Shown here piece by piece: positions 8,547 to 17,263 of a DNA stretch of 64,000 bases. Below the pieces are notes generated by a model. The model was not told the DNA's origin. It was given only the letters and a program-made list of their open reading frames with translations, and ran no database searches. Each line of letters starts with the position of its first letter. Positions within the stretch are counted from its first letter, which is position 1. Both the position numbers and the translations under genes were made by a program. The DNA is from Falsiroseomonas sp050563545 (GTDB lineage Bacteria > Pseudomonadota > Alphaproteobacteria > Acetobacterales > Acetobacteraceae), in assembly GCF_050563545.1 (NCBI RefSeq), contig NZ_JBNXUM010000019.1, forward strand, positions 62,001 to 126,000. Direction: 5' to 3'.

Positions 8547-9239
8547 ATGCTCGACGTCGCCGCCATCGATCTCTTCTACGGCGCAAGCCGGTGCCTTCGT
8601 GGGGTCTCCATGTCCGCGCAGCCCGGCAAGGTGACCGCCGTGCTCGGCCGCAACGGCGTGGGCAAGTCGTCGCTGCTGCGCGCCATCATGGGGCTCGAGC
8701 GCGTGAAGGCCGGCACCATCACATGGGAAGGCCGCGACGTGACGTCGCTCGGCCCCGCGGAGCGCGCGCGGGCCGGCATCGGCTATGTCCCGCAGGGCCG
8801 CGAGATCTTTCCCTTCCTCACCGTGCAGGAGAACCTGGAAACAGCGCTCGCCGCTGCCCCGCGAGGCAGCAGCGTGGACAGCGAGGTCTTCGACCTCTTT
8901 CCCATCCTGCGCCAGTTCCTGCGTCGCCGCGGCGGCGACCTCTCCGGCGGGCAGCAGCAGCAGCTGGCGATCGCGCGCGCTCTCTGCGCCAGGCCGCGAC
9001 TGCTGATCCTGGATGAGCCGACCGAGGGCATCCAGCCCAATGTCATCAAGGACATTGCGAAGGTGATCCGCCACCTCGCGCGCGGCCGCAACATGGCGGT
9101 CGTGCTGGTCGAGCAGTACTACGATTTCGCCCGCGACCTCGCGGACACCATCACGGTGATGGTGCGCGGCGAGGTCGCGATGGCCGGCCCGACGGACGAG
9201 CTCGACGAGCCCGCCGTCCGCCGCCTGCTGACGGTCTAG
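8547..9239 (+). CDS. urtE: Urea ABC transporter, ATP-binding subunit UrtE
   Basis: 230 aa, LivF-like ATPase. Walker A is GRNGVGKSS, signature LSGGQQQQLAIARAL, Walker B LLILDEPTEGIQPNVI, and the switch histidine position is glutamine-like in VLVEQYYDFA, as usual in UrtE/LivF. It starts 4 bases after urtD and ends the operon. A strong hairpin follows at 9245-9277. Confidence 0.95.
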   Translation: MLDVAAIDLFYGASRCLRGVSMSAQPGKVTAVLGRNGVGKSSLLRAIMGLERVKAGTITWEGRDVTSLGPAERARAGIGYVPQGREIFPFLTVQENLETALAAAPRGSSVDSEVFDLFPILRQFLRRRGGDLSGGQQQQLAIARALCARPRLLILDEPTEGIQPNVIKDIAKVIRHLARGRNMAVVLVEQYYDFARDLADTITVMVRGEVAMAGPTDELDEPAVRRLLTV

Positions 9240-9244
9240 CGAGA

Positions 9245-9277
9245 AAGCCCTCTCCCCCCTGCGGGTGGAGAGGGCTT
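9245..9277. terminator. Hairpin between convergent urtE and response regulator; copy of the dispersed CCCTCTCC repeat
   Basis: AAGCCCTCTCC and GGAGAGGGCTT form a perfect 11-bp stem around an 11-base loop. It lies 5 bases after urtE and 10 bases before the 3' end of the convergent regulator gene, so it can serve both strands. It belongs to the repeat family seen at 12539, 27642, 53669, 53762 and, in a variant form, 57588. Confidence 0.7.
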
Positions 9278-9287
9278 CGTCGCCCCC

Positions 9288-10037
9288 TCAGCTGGCGATC
9301 GCCATCTCCGCGGCCGCCTCGTTCGCCGCCACCGGCGGCATGCCGGTGACCACGTCGAAGCCGACGAAGACATACCCGATCCCGCGGACCGACTTGATCA
9401 GCCGCGCCGCCGCGCCCTCGTCGCCGAGCTTGCGCCGCAACCGCAGCACGATGTTGTCCAGCGCCCGGTCCTCCGGGTGATAGGGCCGGCGCAGCACCGA
9501 CAGCGACAACGCGTCGCGATGCACCGGCATGCCCTGTTGCCGCGCCAGGCTCTGCAGCAGCTCGAACTCGGCCGAGGTCAGGTGCCGCGCCCGCCCGTCC
9601 GGGGCGAACAGCTCCCGCTGCCGCAGGCAGAGCCGCCAGCCGCCACGCGCATCGTCCCGTGGCGGCACGATGCGCACGCGCCGCAGCACCGTGCGGATGC
9701 GGGCCAGCACCTCCCGCGGGCCGGTGTCCTGGCGGAGGTAGTCGTCGGCGCCGATCTCCAGCGCCAGCACGCGGTCCACCTCGTCGTCGCCGTCCATCGC
9801 CCGCAGCATCACGGGCACGGAGGACGCCGCCCGCAGCCGGCGCAGCACCGTCAGGTCCGGCTCGGTCCGCACGCGCCGGTGCAGAAGCACCAGCGCCGGC
9901 GGCTGCACCGCCAGGCGCTGCAGCAGGGCGTCGCCGGCGTTCCAGCACTCCGTGCCGAGCCCCTGCCGGGTGAGGAAAGCGGCCAGCGCCTCGCCGTCCT
10001 CGGCGTGGTGATCCGCGATAAGAATACGTGTCGCCAT
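9288..10037 (-). CDS. OmpR-family response regulator with a degenerate receiver
   Basis: 249 aa: receiver (1-120) plus winged-helix DNA-binding domain (about 137-228) with the OmpR motifs LTSAEFELLQSLA, VLRRPYHPEDRALDNIVLRLRRKLG and IKSVRGIGYVF. The phospho-acceptor aspartate is replaced by histidine (H53 in LVLLHRR); the switch threonine is arginine (R79) and the conserved lysine is glutamine (Q103); of the acidic pair only D9 remains. It should therefore act without phosphorylation, like atypical OmpR regulators. No kinase is adjacent. It is divergent from the metal ATPase at 10256 and shares a palindrome with it. The start at 10037 fits the ILIADHH strand; a longer in-frame start at 10136 would add a 33-residue low-complexity leader. 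Confidence 0.88.
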   Translation of the reverse strand: MATRILIADHHAEDGEALAAFLTRQGLGTECWNAGDALLQRLAVQPPALVLLHRRVRTEPDLTVLRRLRAASSVPVMLRAMDGDDEVDRVLALEIGADDYLRQDTGPREVLARIRTVLRRVRIVPPRDDARGGWRLCLRQRELFAPDGRARHLTSAEFELLQSLARQQGMPVHRDALSLSVLRRPYHPEDRALDNIVLRLRRKLGDEGAAARLIKSVRGIGYVFVGFDVVTGMPPVAANEAAAEMAIAS

Positions 10038-10120
10038 CCGTCCACCCCATCCCCTTGATCCGCCGGCGCCTCTCGCCGGGCTCACGGACACGTGTAGGCG
10101 GCTCGCGGTCGCGTTATCCA

Positions 10121-10140
10121 GTAAATTGTATTCCATTTAC
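10121..10140. promoter_or_regulatory. AT-rich palindrome in the regulator/ATPase divergent gap
   Basis: GTAAATTGTATTCCATTTAC: 8 of 10 base pairs match its reverse complement, with perfect GTAAAT/ATTTAC arms. It stands out sharply from the GC-rich surroundings and lies 84 bases upstream of the response regulator and 116 bases upstream of the ATPase. It may be an operator for the atypical regulator, a promoter element, or both. Confidence 0.45.
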
Positions 10141-10255
10141 GGTCGCGGAATGTCTCGCTTTGCACGCGATGGTTGCCGCCGCTTGATCCATCCCATGTCG
10201 CCCTTCTGCCGTTCCGGCGCATGCTGAATGGCATGGCCACCGCCCACGAGGCGAC

Positions 10256-12574
10256 ATGACGCGCTACCTGCTGCTCTGCTGGGTGCTGGCTGGCCTGATC
10301 CTCGGCGGCGCGCTGCGCGTGTCTGGCTTCCCGGATGCCGCCGCTCTTGCCTGGTCAGCGGCCGCGCTGCCGGTCGCCTTCCATGTCGCGATCGGGCTGG
10401 TCCGGTCCCTGCTGGGTGGGCGGATCGGCGTGGATGCCGTGGCGCTTGCCGCCATCCTCGGCGCCGTCCTGCTGCAGGAAGCCGCGGCGGCGGCCGTCAT
10501 CGGCCTGATGGTTGCCGGCGGCGAGGCACTGGAGGCTTGGGCCGAGGGGCGTGCCACCGGCGCGCTCACCGACCTCATGGCCCGCGCCCCGCGCCGCGCC
10601 GCGCGCATCGAGGGTGAGACGCTGACCGAGGTGGACGTCGCCGCCGTCCGCCCCTGCGACCTGCTGCTGGTCCGCCCCGGCGAGACCGTCGCCGTGGACG
10701 GCGTGCTGGAGGACGAAGCCGCGACGCTCGACGAGAGCGCACTAACCGGCGAGGCGCTGCCCGTCGCGTTGTCGCGCGGCGCGGCGCTGCGCAGCGGCGC
10801 GGTGAATGCCGGCGCCGCCTTCCGCCTGCGCGCCGCCAGGGACGCCGCCGACAGCACCTACGCCGCCATCCTGCGCCTGACCCAGGAAGCCGCCGCCGCG
10901 CGCGCGCCGCTGGCCCGCCTGGCCGATCGCTGGGCACTCGGTTTCGTCTGCGCGACCGCGTTGCTGGCCGGCGGCGCCTGGATCCTGACGGGCGATCCCG
11001 TGCGCGGCCTCGCCGTGCTGGTCGTCGCGACGCCCTGCCCGCTGATCCTCGCCGCGCCCGTCGCGCTGGTCGCCGGCATCGGCCGCGCGGCGCGGCGCGG
11101 CATCGTGGTGAAGGGCGGCGGCGCGCTGGAACGCCTGGCGCGCATCCGCACCGTGCTGTTCGACAAGACCGGCACGCTGACGCCGGGCCGCCCGCGCCTA
11201 GCCGCCATCGACACCGCCGAGGGCCTGACGCGTGATGACGCGCTGCGCCTGGCGGCCGCGCTGGCCCAGGCCTCGACCCATCCCGTCTCCGCCGCGCTCG
11301 TCGCCGCCGCCGCCGCGCGCGGCCTGGTGCCGCCGGTGCCGGAGAGCGCAGCCGAGGTCCCTGGCGGCGGCGTCACCGGCCAGGTGGAAGGCCACGTCCT
11401 GCTGCTCGGCGCCGAGGGCTTCCTGCGGTCCGCCAGCGTCGAGCCGGATGACGGCTTCGCGGTCGCCGCGCAGGTCTCGGCCGCCGCGGGCTCCGTTGCC
11501 TGGCTCGCGATGGATGGCCGCGCCGTCGCCGCCTTCGTCATGGCCGACGGCCTGCGGCAGGAAGCGCCGCGTGCGGTCCGCCGCCTGCGCGCGTTGGGCG
11601 TCGCGCGCCTCGTCATGGTCAGCGGCGACCGCGCGGCGGCGGCCGCCCCGATCGGCCGTGCGCTGCGGCTGGACGAGGTGCTGGCGGATCGCTCGCCCGC
11701 CGACAAGATCGAAGCCGTGCGTGCCGAGGCCGCCGCCGCGCCAACCGCGATGGTCGGCGATGGCGTGAACGACGCGCCGGCGCTGGCCGCCGCCGACGTC
11801 GGCATCGCGATGGGCGCGCATGGCACCGCCGCAGCGGCCGAGGCCGGCGACGTCGTGCTGCTGGTGGACCGCGTGGACCGCGTGGCCGAGGCCATCGCCA
11901 TCGCCCGCCGCGCGCGGCGCATCGCGCTGCAGGCGATCCTGCTGGGGATGGGCATGTCCGTCCTGGCCATGACCTTTGCCGCGGCCGGCTACCTCACGCC
12001 GCTCGCCGGCGCGCTGGTGCAGGAGGCGATCGACGTCTTCGCCATCCTCTACGCCCTGAACGCGCTGCGGCCCGGCCCCGACGAGGCCGCACCTGCCGCG
12101 CTGCCCGCCGAAGCGGGGCTGGCGGAACGCCATGCCGAGCATGCCGGCCTGCGCGAGCTCGCCGACACGCTGCGCGCCGGCGCCGAGGCGATCGGCGGCT
12201 CGCCTTCCGTGCTGCCTTCTCTCTCCGCCGTCGAGCAGCGCCTGCGCGCCGAGCTCCTGCCGCACCAGCACGAGGAGGAACGCGCGCTGTATCCCGAAGC
12301 CGCGCGCCGTCTCGGCGGCCTCGATCCCATGGCGCCGCTGCTGCGCATGCATGCCGATATCGAGGGGCTGTCCGAACGCGTCGCTGCGCTGATCGCGCTG
12401 GCGAAGGACGAACGCCAGTGGGGCTCGGTCGGACCCGAGCTCCGCCGCACCCTGTTCGGCCTCGAGGCGCTGCTGCGCCTGCATCTCGCTGCCGAGGAGG
12501 AAATCATGGCGAGCCTGTCGGCCGAGACGCCCCACACTCCCTCTCCACCCAAAGGGGGGAGAGGGCCGGGGTGA
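10256..12574 (+). CDS. P1B-5-type metal-transporting ATPase with C-terminal hemerythrin domain
   Basis: 772 aa. P-type ATPase motifs are all present: TGEALPV (164-170), TPCPLILAAP in the metal-binding helix (259-268), DKTGTLT (D303), HP (342-343) and GDGVNDAP (501-508). The helix-6 signature QEAID...NALR (589-605) together with TPCP identifies the P1B-5 group, linked to iron/nickel export. There is no N-terminal metal-binding domain. Residues about 622-757 form a hemerythrin-like HHE domain with H626/H629, HQHEE (670-674), H699 and H743, able to hold a di-iron centre. The last dozen residues are read from an intergenic repeat. It is divergent from a response regulator. Confidence 0.9.
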   Translation: MTRYLLLCWVLAGLILGGALRVSGFPDAAALAWSAAALPVAFHVAIGLVRSLLGGRIGVDAVALAAILGAVLLQEAAAAAVIGLMVAGGEALEAWAEGRATGALTDLMARAPRRAARIEGETLTEVDVAAVRPCDLLLVRPGETVAVDGVLEDEAATLDESALTGEALPVALSRGAALRSGAVNAGAAFRLRAARDAADSTYAAILRLTQEAAAARAPLARLADRWALGFVCATALLAGGAWILTGDPVRGLAVLVVATPCPLILAAPVALVAGIGRAARRGIVVKGGGALERLARIRTVLFDKTGTLTPGRPRLAAIDTAEGLTRDDALRLAAALAQASTHPVSAALVAAAAARGLVPPVPESAAEVPGGGVTGQVEGHVLLLGAEGFLRSASVEPDDGFAVAAQVSAAAGSVAWLAMDGRAVAAFVMADGLRQEAPRAVRRLRALGVARLVMVSGDRAAAAAPIGRALRLDEVLADRSPADKIEAVRAEAAAAPTAMVGDGVNDAPALAAADVGIAMGAHGTAAAAEAGDVVLLVDRVDRVAEAIAIARRARRIALQAILLGMGMSVLAMTFAAAGYLTPLAGALVQEAIDVFAILYALNALRPGPDEAAPAALPAEAGLAERHAEHAGLRELADTLRAGAEAIGGSPSVLPSLSAVEQRLRAELLPHQHEEERALYPEAARRLGGLDPMAPLLRMHADIEGLSERVAALIALAKDERQWGSVGPELRRTLFGLEALLRLHLAAEEEIMASLSAETPHTPSPPKGGRGPG

Positions 12575-12575
12575 G
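12539..12575. repeat. CCCTCTCC-family hairpin overlapping the 3' end of the ATPase gene
   Basis: CCCTCTCC (12539-12546) pairs with GGAGAGGG (12558-12565), followed by a GGGGTGAGGG-type tail. The ATPase frame runs through it and stops at 12572-12574 inside the repeat, so the protein tail TPSPPKGGRGPG is repeat-encoded. It also sits between convergent genes and may terminate both. Confidence 0.65.
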
Positions 12576-12604
12576 GGGGCGTGCCGAAGCGCGCCGCCCG
12601 CCCC

Positions 12605-13672
12605 CTATGGGATGGCGACGTCGATCCCACGGTAGAAATAGTTCATGGACTTGATCTGCTCGTCGGTCAGCCGCTGCCCCGCGGGGATCACCGTCGTCCC
12701 GTCCTGCCGCACGATCGGGCCATCGAAGGGATGCAGCGTGCCGGCGGCAATGGCGTCGCGGATGCGCGCGGCCTCGGCCTGCTCCTCCGGCGTCATGTTG
12801 GTGAAGGCCGAGAGGCGCAGCATGCCGCCCTTCAGCCCCTCCCAGGTGTCCGTCGGCCGCCAGCTGTTGTCGAGCATCGCGCGGGCGCGCTGGGTGTAGT
12901 AGTCGCCCCATTCGTCGATGCTGCTGAAGAGGTGCGCGCGCGGCGCGAAGCGCGTCATGTCGCTGGCCTGGCCGAAGGCGTGGATGCCGCGCTGCTCCGC
13001 CAGCTGCAGCGGCGCGGGGCTGTCGGTGTGCTGGCAGAGCACGTCGCAGCCCTGGTCGATCAGCGCGCGCGCGGCGTCCGCTTCCTTCGGCGGGTCGAAC
13101 CAGGTGTTGGCCCAGACCACGCGCACCTTCATCGCGGGATCCACGCTCCAGGCGCCGCGCATCAGCGTGTTGATGCCGTGGATGACCTCGGGGATCGGGA
13201 AGGCCGCGACATAGCCGATGGTCTTGCTGCGCGATTTCCGCGCGGCGACGACGCCCTGGATGTAGCGGCCTTCGTAGAAGCGACCGTCATAGACCGCCAT
13301 GTTCGGGCCTGGCGCGGTGCCGGTCGCGCTCTCGAAGCGGACATTGCCCATCCGCTGCGCCGCGCGCTGGGTCGCCTGGAAATAGGTGAAGCTGGTGGTG
13401 AAGATCAGCCGCGCGCCATTGCGCTGCAGCTGCGTCACCACGCGGTCGAAATCGGGCGGCGCCACGGACTCCACGACGGAGGAGGCGATACGGTCGGCGC
13501 CGACCGCGTCCATCATCTTCCGCCGTCCCTGGTCGTGCTGGTACGACCAGCCGTAGTCGCCCACCGGGCCGACCAGGATGAAGCCGATGTTCAGGCGCTG
13601 GGCCTGGGCCTGGGCCGAGGTGGCGAGGGCAGCGCCGGCGGTGCCGAGCAGGGCGCGGCGGGACAGGGTCAT
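12605..13672 (-). CDS. BMP-family (PnrA-like) ABC transporter substrate-binding protein
   Basis: 355 aa. A Tat-like leader MTLSRRALLGTAGAALATSAQA is followed by LNIGFILVGPVGDYGWSYQHDQGRR, the BMP-family start, with GYVAAFPIPEVIHGIN and a late KSMNYFYRGID. BMP proteins bind purine nucleosides or related ligands. It is the last gene of a four-gene transporter operon on the minus strand, after two permeases, a 68-base gap separating it. The start at 13672 has a perfect AAGGAGGT 5 bases upstream; an 18-residue longer frame lacks support. The strong site may raise its level above that of the permeases. The ligand is inferred only at family level. Confidence 0.92.
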   Translation of the reverse strand: MTLSRRALLGTAGAALATSAQAQAQRLNIGFILVGPVGDYGWSYQHDQGRRKMMDAVGADRIASSVVESVAPPDFDRVVTQLQRNGARLIFTTSFTYFQATQRAAQRMGNVRFESATGTAPGPNMAVYDGRFYEGRYIQGVVAARKSRSKTIGYVAAFPIPEVIHGINTLMRGAWSVDPAMKVRVVWANTWFDPPKEADAARALIDQGCDVLCQHTDSPAPLQLAEQRGIHAFGQASDMTRFAPRAHLFSSIDEWGDYYTQRARAMLDNSWRPTDTWEGLKGGMLRLSAFTNMTPEEQAEAARIRDAIAAGTLHPFDGPIVRQDGTTVIPAGQRLTDEQIKSMNYFYRGIDVAIP

Positions 13673-13740
13673 CGGGGGGACCTCCTTCGATGCCGCGAGC
13701 CTGCCGTCGCGCTGCCCGGGGCGCAACCGCCGGGCGTGAC

Positions 13741-14658
13741 CTAGCGGTCCGGCACGAAGGGCGTGCCGAGATCCGCCGGCCCCGCCGCCCCGCCGCGGCG
13801 CAGCCGCATGATCGCGACCAGCACGACGATGGTGATGAGGTAGGGCAGGGCGGACATCAGCTGAGGCGGCACGCGGAACCCCGCGCCCTGCGCGTGCAGC
13901 TGCAGGATGGTGACGCCCCCGAAGAGATAGGCCCCGAGCGCCGCCCGCCAGGGCCGCCAGGACGCGAAGACCACGATGGCCAGCGCGATCCAGCCCCGCC
14001 CGCCCGTCATCCCACTTGTCCAGAAGGGCGTCAGCACCAGCGAGAGATAGGCCCCCGCCAGCCCCGCGCAGCCGCCGCCGAACAGGATCGCGAGGAAGCG
14101 GATGCGCAGCACCGGATAGCCCAGCGCATGCGCGCTGGCGGCACTTTCCCCGCAGGCGCGCAGCACGAGGCCGGCGCGCGTCCGCGTCAGGAACCAGGCG
14201 ACGCAGGCGGTCAGCGCGACCGAGGCATAGACGAAGGGATCCTGCGCGAACAGGACCGGCCCCAGGAAGGGGATCTCCGACAGCAGCGGGATCGCGAGCT
14301 TGCCGATCCCCTCGCGCTGCGCGCCGACATGCGACGCGCCGATCACGCCGGAGAGCCCCAGCCCGAAGATCGTCAGCGCCAGCCCCGACGCCACCTGGTT
14401 CGCCGCCAGGCCGAGCGTCAGCGCCGCGAACAGCGTCGCCATCGCCATCCCCGCGAGCACCGCCGCGGCGACGCCCGCCGCTCCCGATCCCGTCGCGATG
14501 GCGGCGACGATCCCGCAGGCCGCGCCCATTATCATCATCCCCTCGACGCCGAGGTTCAGCACGCCGGATTTCTCGACCACCAGCTCCCCGACCGCCGCGA
14601 TCAGCAGCGGGGTGGACGCCGTGATGACCGTCAGGATGATCGCCTCGAGTAGCGTCAC
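13741..14658 (-). CDS. BMP-type ABC transporter permease (NupQ/YufQ-like)
   Basis: 305 aa BPD_transp_2 permease. It contains the family segment EKSGVLNLGVEGMMIMGA near the N-terminus and VLRACGESAASAHALGYPV, the cytoplasmic coupling loop. The start is GTG at 14658, overlapping the TGA of the upstream permease by four bases. With the next permease it forms the heterodimeric channel for a nucleoside-type substrate. Confidence 0.92.
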   Translation of the reverse strand: MTLLEAIILTVITASTPLLIAAVGELVVEKSGVLNLGVEGMMIMGAACGIVAAIATGSGAAGVAAAVLAGMAMATLFAALTLGLAANQVASGLALTIFGLGLSGVIGASHVGAQREGIGKLAIPLLSEIPFLGPVLFAQDPFVYASVALTACVAWFLTRTRAGLVLRACGESAASAHALGYPVLRIRFLAILFGGGCAGLAGAYLSLVLTPFWTSGMTGGRGWIALAIVVFASWRPWRAALGAYLFGGVTILQLHAQGAGFRVPPQLMSALPYLITIVVLVAIMRLRRGGAAGPADLGTPFVPDR

Positions 14659-15728
14659 GCGGCGGCGCTCCTGACCAGCCGCGGCCGGTAAAGCAGCAGC
14701 GTGTCGCAGGCCAGCACGTAGAATAGCAGCAGCCCCTGGATCACCCGCGTCGCGTCCAGCGGCAGGCGCAACATGATCTGCGCGTTCTCGCCGCCGATGA
14801 AGGTGATTGCCAGGAACACCCCCGCCACCAGGCACCCCACGGGATTCAACCGCCCGAGGAAGGCCACGATGATCGCGGTGAAGCCGTAGCCCGGCGAGAT
14901 CCCGGGCTGCAGCATGCGCACCGTCCCCGCGGCTTCGAGGATGCCCGCCAGCCCCGCCAGCGCGCCGGAGGCCGCGAAGACCACCCAGGTCAGCCGCGTC
15001 GCGTCGAAGCCGGCGAAGCGCGCCGCACGCGGCGATTCGCCCACGAGCCGGATCTCGAAGCCCTTCAGCGTGCGGCCCATGACCACGGCCAGCACGATTA
15101 CCACGAAGATCGCGATCGGCGTGCCGAGGTTGAGCCGCCCGCCCTCCATCAGCAGCGGCACCGTCGCATCGGCCGAGAAGGTGACGGTCACCGGCATGTT
15201 GAAGCCCTGAGGGTCGCGCCAGGGCCCCCGCACCAGCCAGTCCAGCAGCAGTTCCGCCACATAGACCAGCATCAGCGAGGTCAGGATCTCGTTCGCGCCG
15301 AAGCGCGTCTTCAGCGCCGCGGGGATCAGCGCGAACAGCGCGCCGCCCGTCGCACCCGCCGCCAGCATCGCCGGCAGCAGCCACGCCCCCTGTGCCCCGC
15401 CATGCGTCGCGACGGCGAGCCACCCGCCCGCCATCGCGCCGACCAGGAACTGGCCCTCCGCCCCGATGTTCCAGTTGTTCGAGCGGTAACACAGCGCGAG
15501 CCCCACCGCGATCAGCACCAGCGGCGTCGCTTTCACCGCAACTTCCTGTAGGCCAAAGGCGTCGGAGACCGGATTCAGGAAATAGGCATCCAGCGCGACC
15601 AGCGGATCGAGCCCCAGCGCCGCGAAGATCGCAGCGGAGGACACCAGGGTCAGCGCGACCGCCAGCATCGGCGAGACCAGCTGCAGCCAGAACGGCGTCG
15701 CGTCGCGCTTCTCCAGCAGGAGCTTCAC
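14655..15728 (-). CDS. BMP-type ABC transporter permease (NupP/YufP-like)
   Basis: 357 aa BPD_transp_2 permease with about eight to ten hydrophobic helices. Signature segments are CYRSNNWNIGAEGQFLVGA and the coupling loop LVGESPRAARFAGFDATR. GTG start at 15728 overlaps the ATPase stop; its own stop overlaps the next permease. The gene order ATPase, YufP-like, YufQ-like matches the usual arrangement of these systems except that the binding protein is last. Confidence 0.92.
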   Translation of the reverse strand: MKLLLEKRDATPFWLQLVSPMLAVALTLVSSAAIFAALGLDPLVALDAYFLNPVSDAFGLQEVAVKATPLVLIAVGLALCYRSNNWNIGAEGQFLVGAMAGGWLAVATHGGAQGAWLLPAMLAAGATGGALFALIPAALKTRFGANEILTSLMLVYVAELLLDWLVRGPWRDPQGFNMPVTVTFSADATVPLLMEGGRLNLGTPIAIFVVIVLAVVMGRTLKGFEIRLVGESPRAARFAGFDATRLTWVVFAASGALAGLAGILEAAGTVRMLQPGISPGYGFTAIIVAFLGRLNPVGCLVAGVFLAITFIGGENAQIMLRLPLDATRVIQGLLLFYVLACDTLLLYRPRLVRSAAA

Positions 15729-17263
15729 GCCGCTTCCTCCGCGGGAAAGCCGGATCCGCCCATCAGCAGGCCGAGCGTCTCGCGCGTCAGCCCCTTCACC
15801 GGCATCGCGGGGGACAGCCTTCCATGGAAGATCACCGCGATGCGGTCCGCGATCTCCAGCAGCTCGTCCAGGTCCTGGCTGATCACCAGCACGCCCGCGC
15901 CCTGCGCCGCGAGGTCCACCAGCGCCTGGCGGATGCGCCGGGCGGCGCCGGCATCCACGCCCCAGGTCGGCTGCGCCGCCACCAGCAGCGACGGGCTGCG
16001 CAGGATCTCCCGCCCCACCACGAATTTCTGCAGGTTGCCGCCGGACAGCGCCCGCGCCTCGGGGTCGCGCGGGCCCTTGCGGACATCGAAGGCGCGGGTG
16101 ATCTCGTCCACGAAGCCCAGCAACCGGCCGCGGCGCACCAGCCCCGATCGCACGAAGCCGCCCGTCGCATGGCCCGACAGCAGCGCGTTATCGCTGAGCG
16201 CGAAGCGCGGCGCCGCGGCATGGCCCAGGCGCTCCTCCGGCACGAAGGCCGCGCCGAGGCGTCGCCGCGCATTGATGTCGAGCCCGCCGACCGCGCGCCG
16301 GTCCAGCAGCACCGCTTCCGCCCGCGCCGCCGGCCGCTCACCGGAGATCGCGGCGAACAGCTCCTCCTGCCCGTTGCCCGCGACGCCGGCGATGCCGAGC
16401 ACCTCGCCCGCATGGACGCCGAGCGAGATGCCGCGCAGCGCGACGCCATGCGCCTCCGCCGGCGGCAGCGAGAGGTTGGTGATGGCCAGCCGCACCGGGC
16501 CCGTCGGCTCCGCCGCGTCGTGCCGGACGCCGAGGATCGTGGTGCCGACCATCATCGCGGCCAGGCTCGCCGCGCTTTCCGCGCGCGGATCGCAGCGCGC
16601 GACCACCTTGCCCTGCCGCAGGATCGTCGCGGTCTCGCAGAGCCGCCTGATCTCCTCGAGCTTGTGCGAGATATACAGCACCGCGCGCCCCTCGGCCCTG
16701 ATGCGGTCGAGCGTGGCGAAGAGCCCCTCGGCTTCCTGCGGCGTCAGGACCGAGGTCGGCTCGTCCAGGATCAGCAGGCGCGGATCCTGCATCAGGCAGC
16801 GCACGATCTCGATACGCTGGCGCTCGCCGACCGAGAGCTGCCAGACCTTCCGCCCGGGATCGAGCGGCAGGCCATAGGCGCGGCTGACCTCGGCCAGGCG
16901 CTCCGCGATTCGGGGCAGGGGCTCCGCACGGTCCAGCGCGAGAGCGACGTTCTCCGCGACGCTCATCGCCTCGAAGAGCGAGAAGTGCTGGAAGACCATG
17001 CCGATGCCGCGCGCCCGGGCGTCGCGGGGCCCGTCCAGCACGACGGGCTCGCCCTGCCACAGGATGCGCCCGGCATCGGGCTGCAGCAGGCCGTAGAGCA
17101 TCTTGACCAGCGTGGACTTGCCCGCGCCGTTCTCGCCGAGCAGGGCATGCACCTCGCCGGCGGCCACCGTGAGGTCCACATGGTCGTTGGCCGTCAGCGC
17201 GCCGAAGCGCTTGACGACGGCGTCGGCCTGGATGAGGGGCGGGCCAAGGGGCGGAGACGTCAC
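15725..17263 (-). CDS. BMP-type ABC transporter ATP-binding protein, two-domain (NupO/YufO-like)
   Basis: 512 aa with two nucleotide-binding domains in tandem. The first has Walker A GENGAGKST, the signature LSVGERQRIEIVR and Walker B LLILDEPTSVL. The second has a divergent Walker A (GVAGNGQEE), signature LSGGNLQKF and a Walker B that ends AAQPTWGVD, lacking the catalytic glutamate. That asymmetry is normal for sugar/nucleoside ABC ATPases of this type. GTG start at 17263 with only a weak ribosome site. First gene of the operon; the divergent DUF1232 gene begins 53 bases away. Confidence 0.92.
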   Translation of the reverse strand: MTSPPLGPPLIQADAVVKRFGALTANDHVDLTVAAGEVHALLGENGAGKSTLVKMLYGLLQPDAGRILWQGEPVVLDGPRDARARGIGMVFQHFSLFEAMSVAENVALALDRAEPLPRIAERLAEVSRAYGLPLDPGRKVWQLSVGERQRIEIVRCLMQDPRLLILDEPTSVLTPQEAEGLFATLDRIRAEGRAVLYISHKLEEIRRLCETATILRQGKVVARCDPRAESAASLAAMMVGTTILGVRHDAAEPTGPVRLAITNLSLPPAEAHGVALRGISLGVHAGEVLGIAGVAGNGQEELFAAISGERPAARAEAVLLDRRAVGGLDINARRRLGAAFVPEERLGHAAAPRFALSDNALLSGHATGGFVRSGLVRRGRLLGFVDEITRAFDVRKGPRDPEARALSGGNLQKFVVGREILRSPSLLVAAQPTWGVDAGAARRIRQALVDLAAQGAGVLVISQDLDELLEIADRIAVIFHGRLSPAMPVKGLTRETLGLLMGGSGFPAEEAA

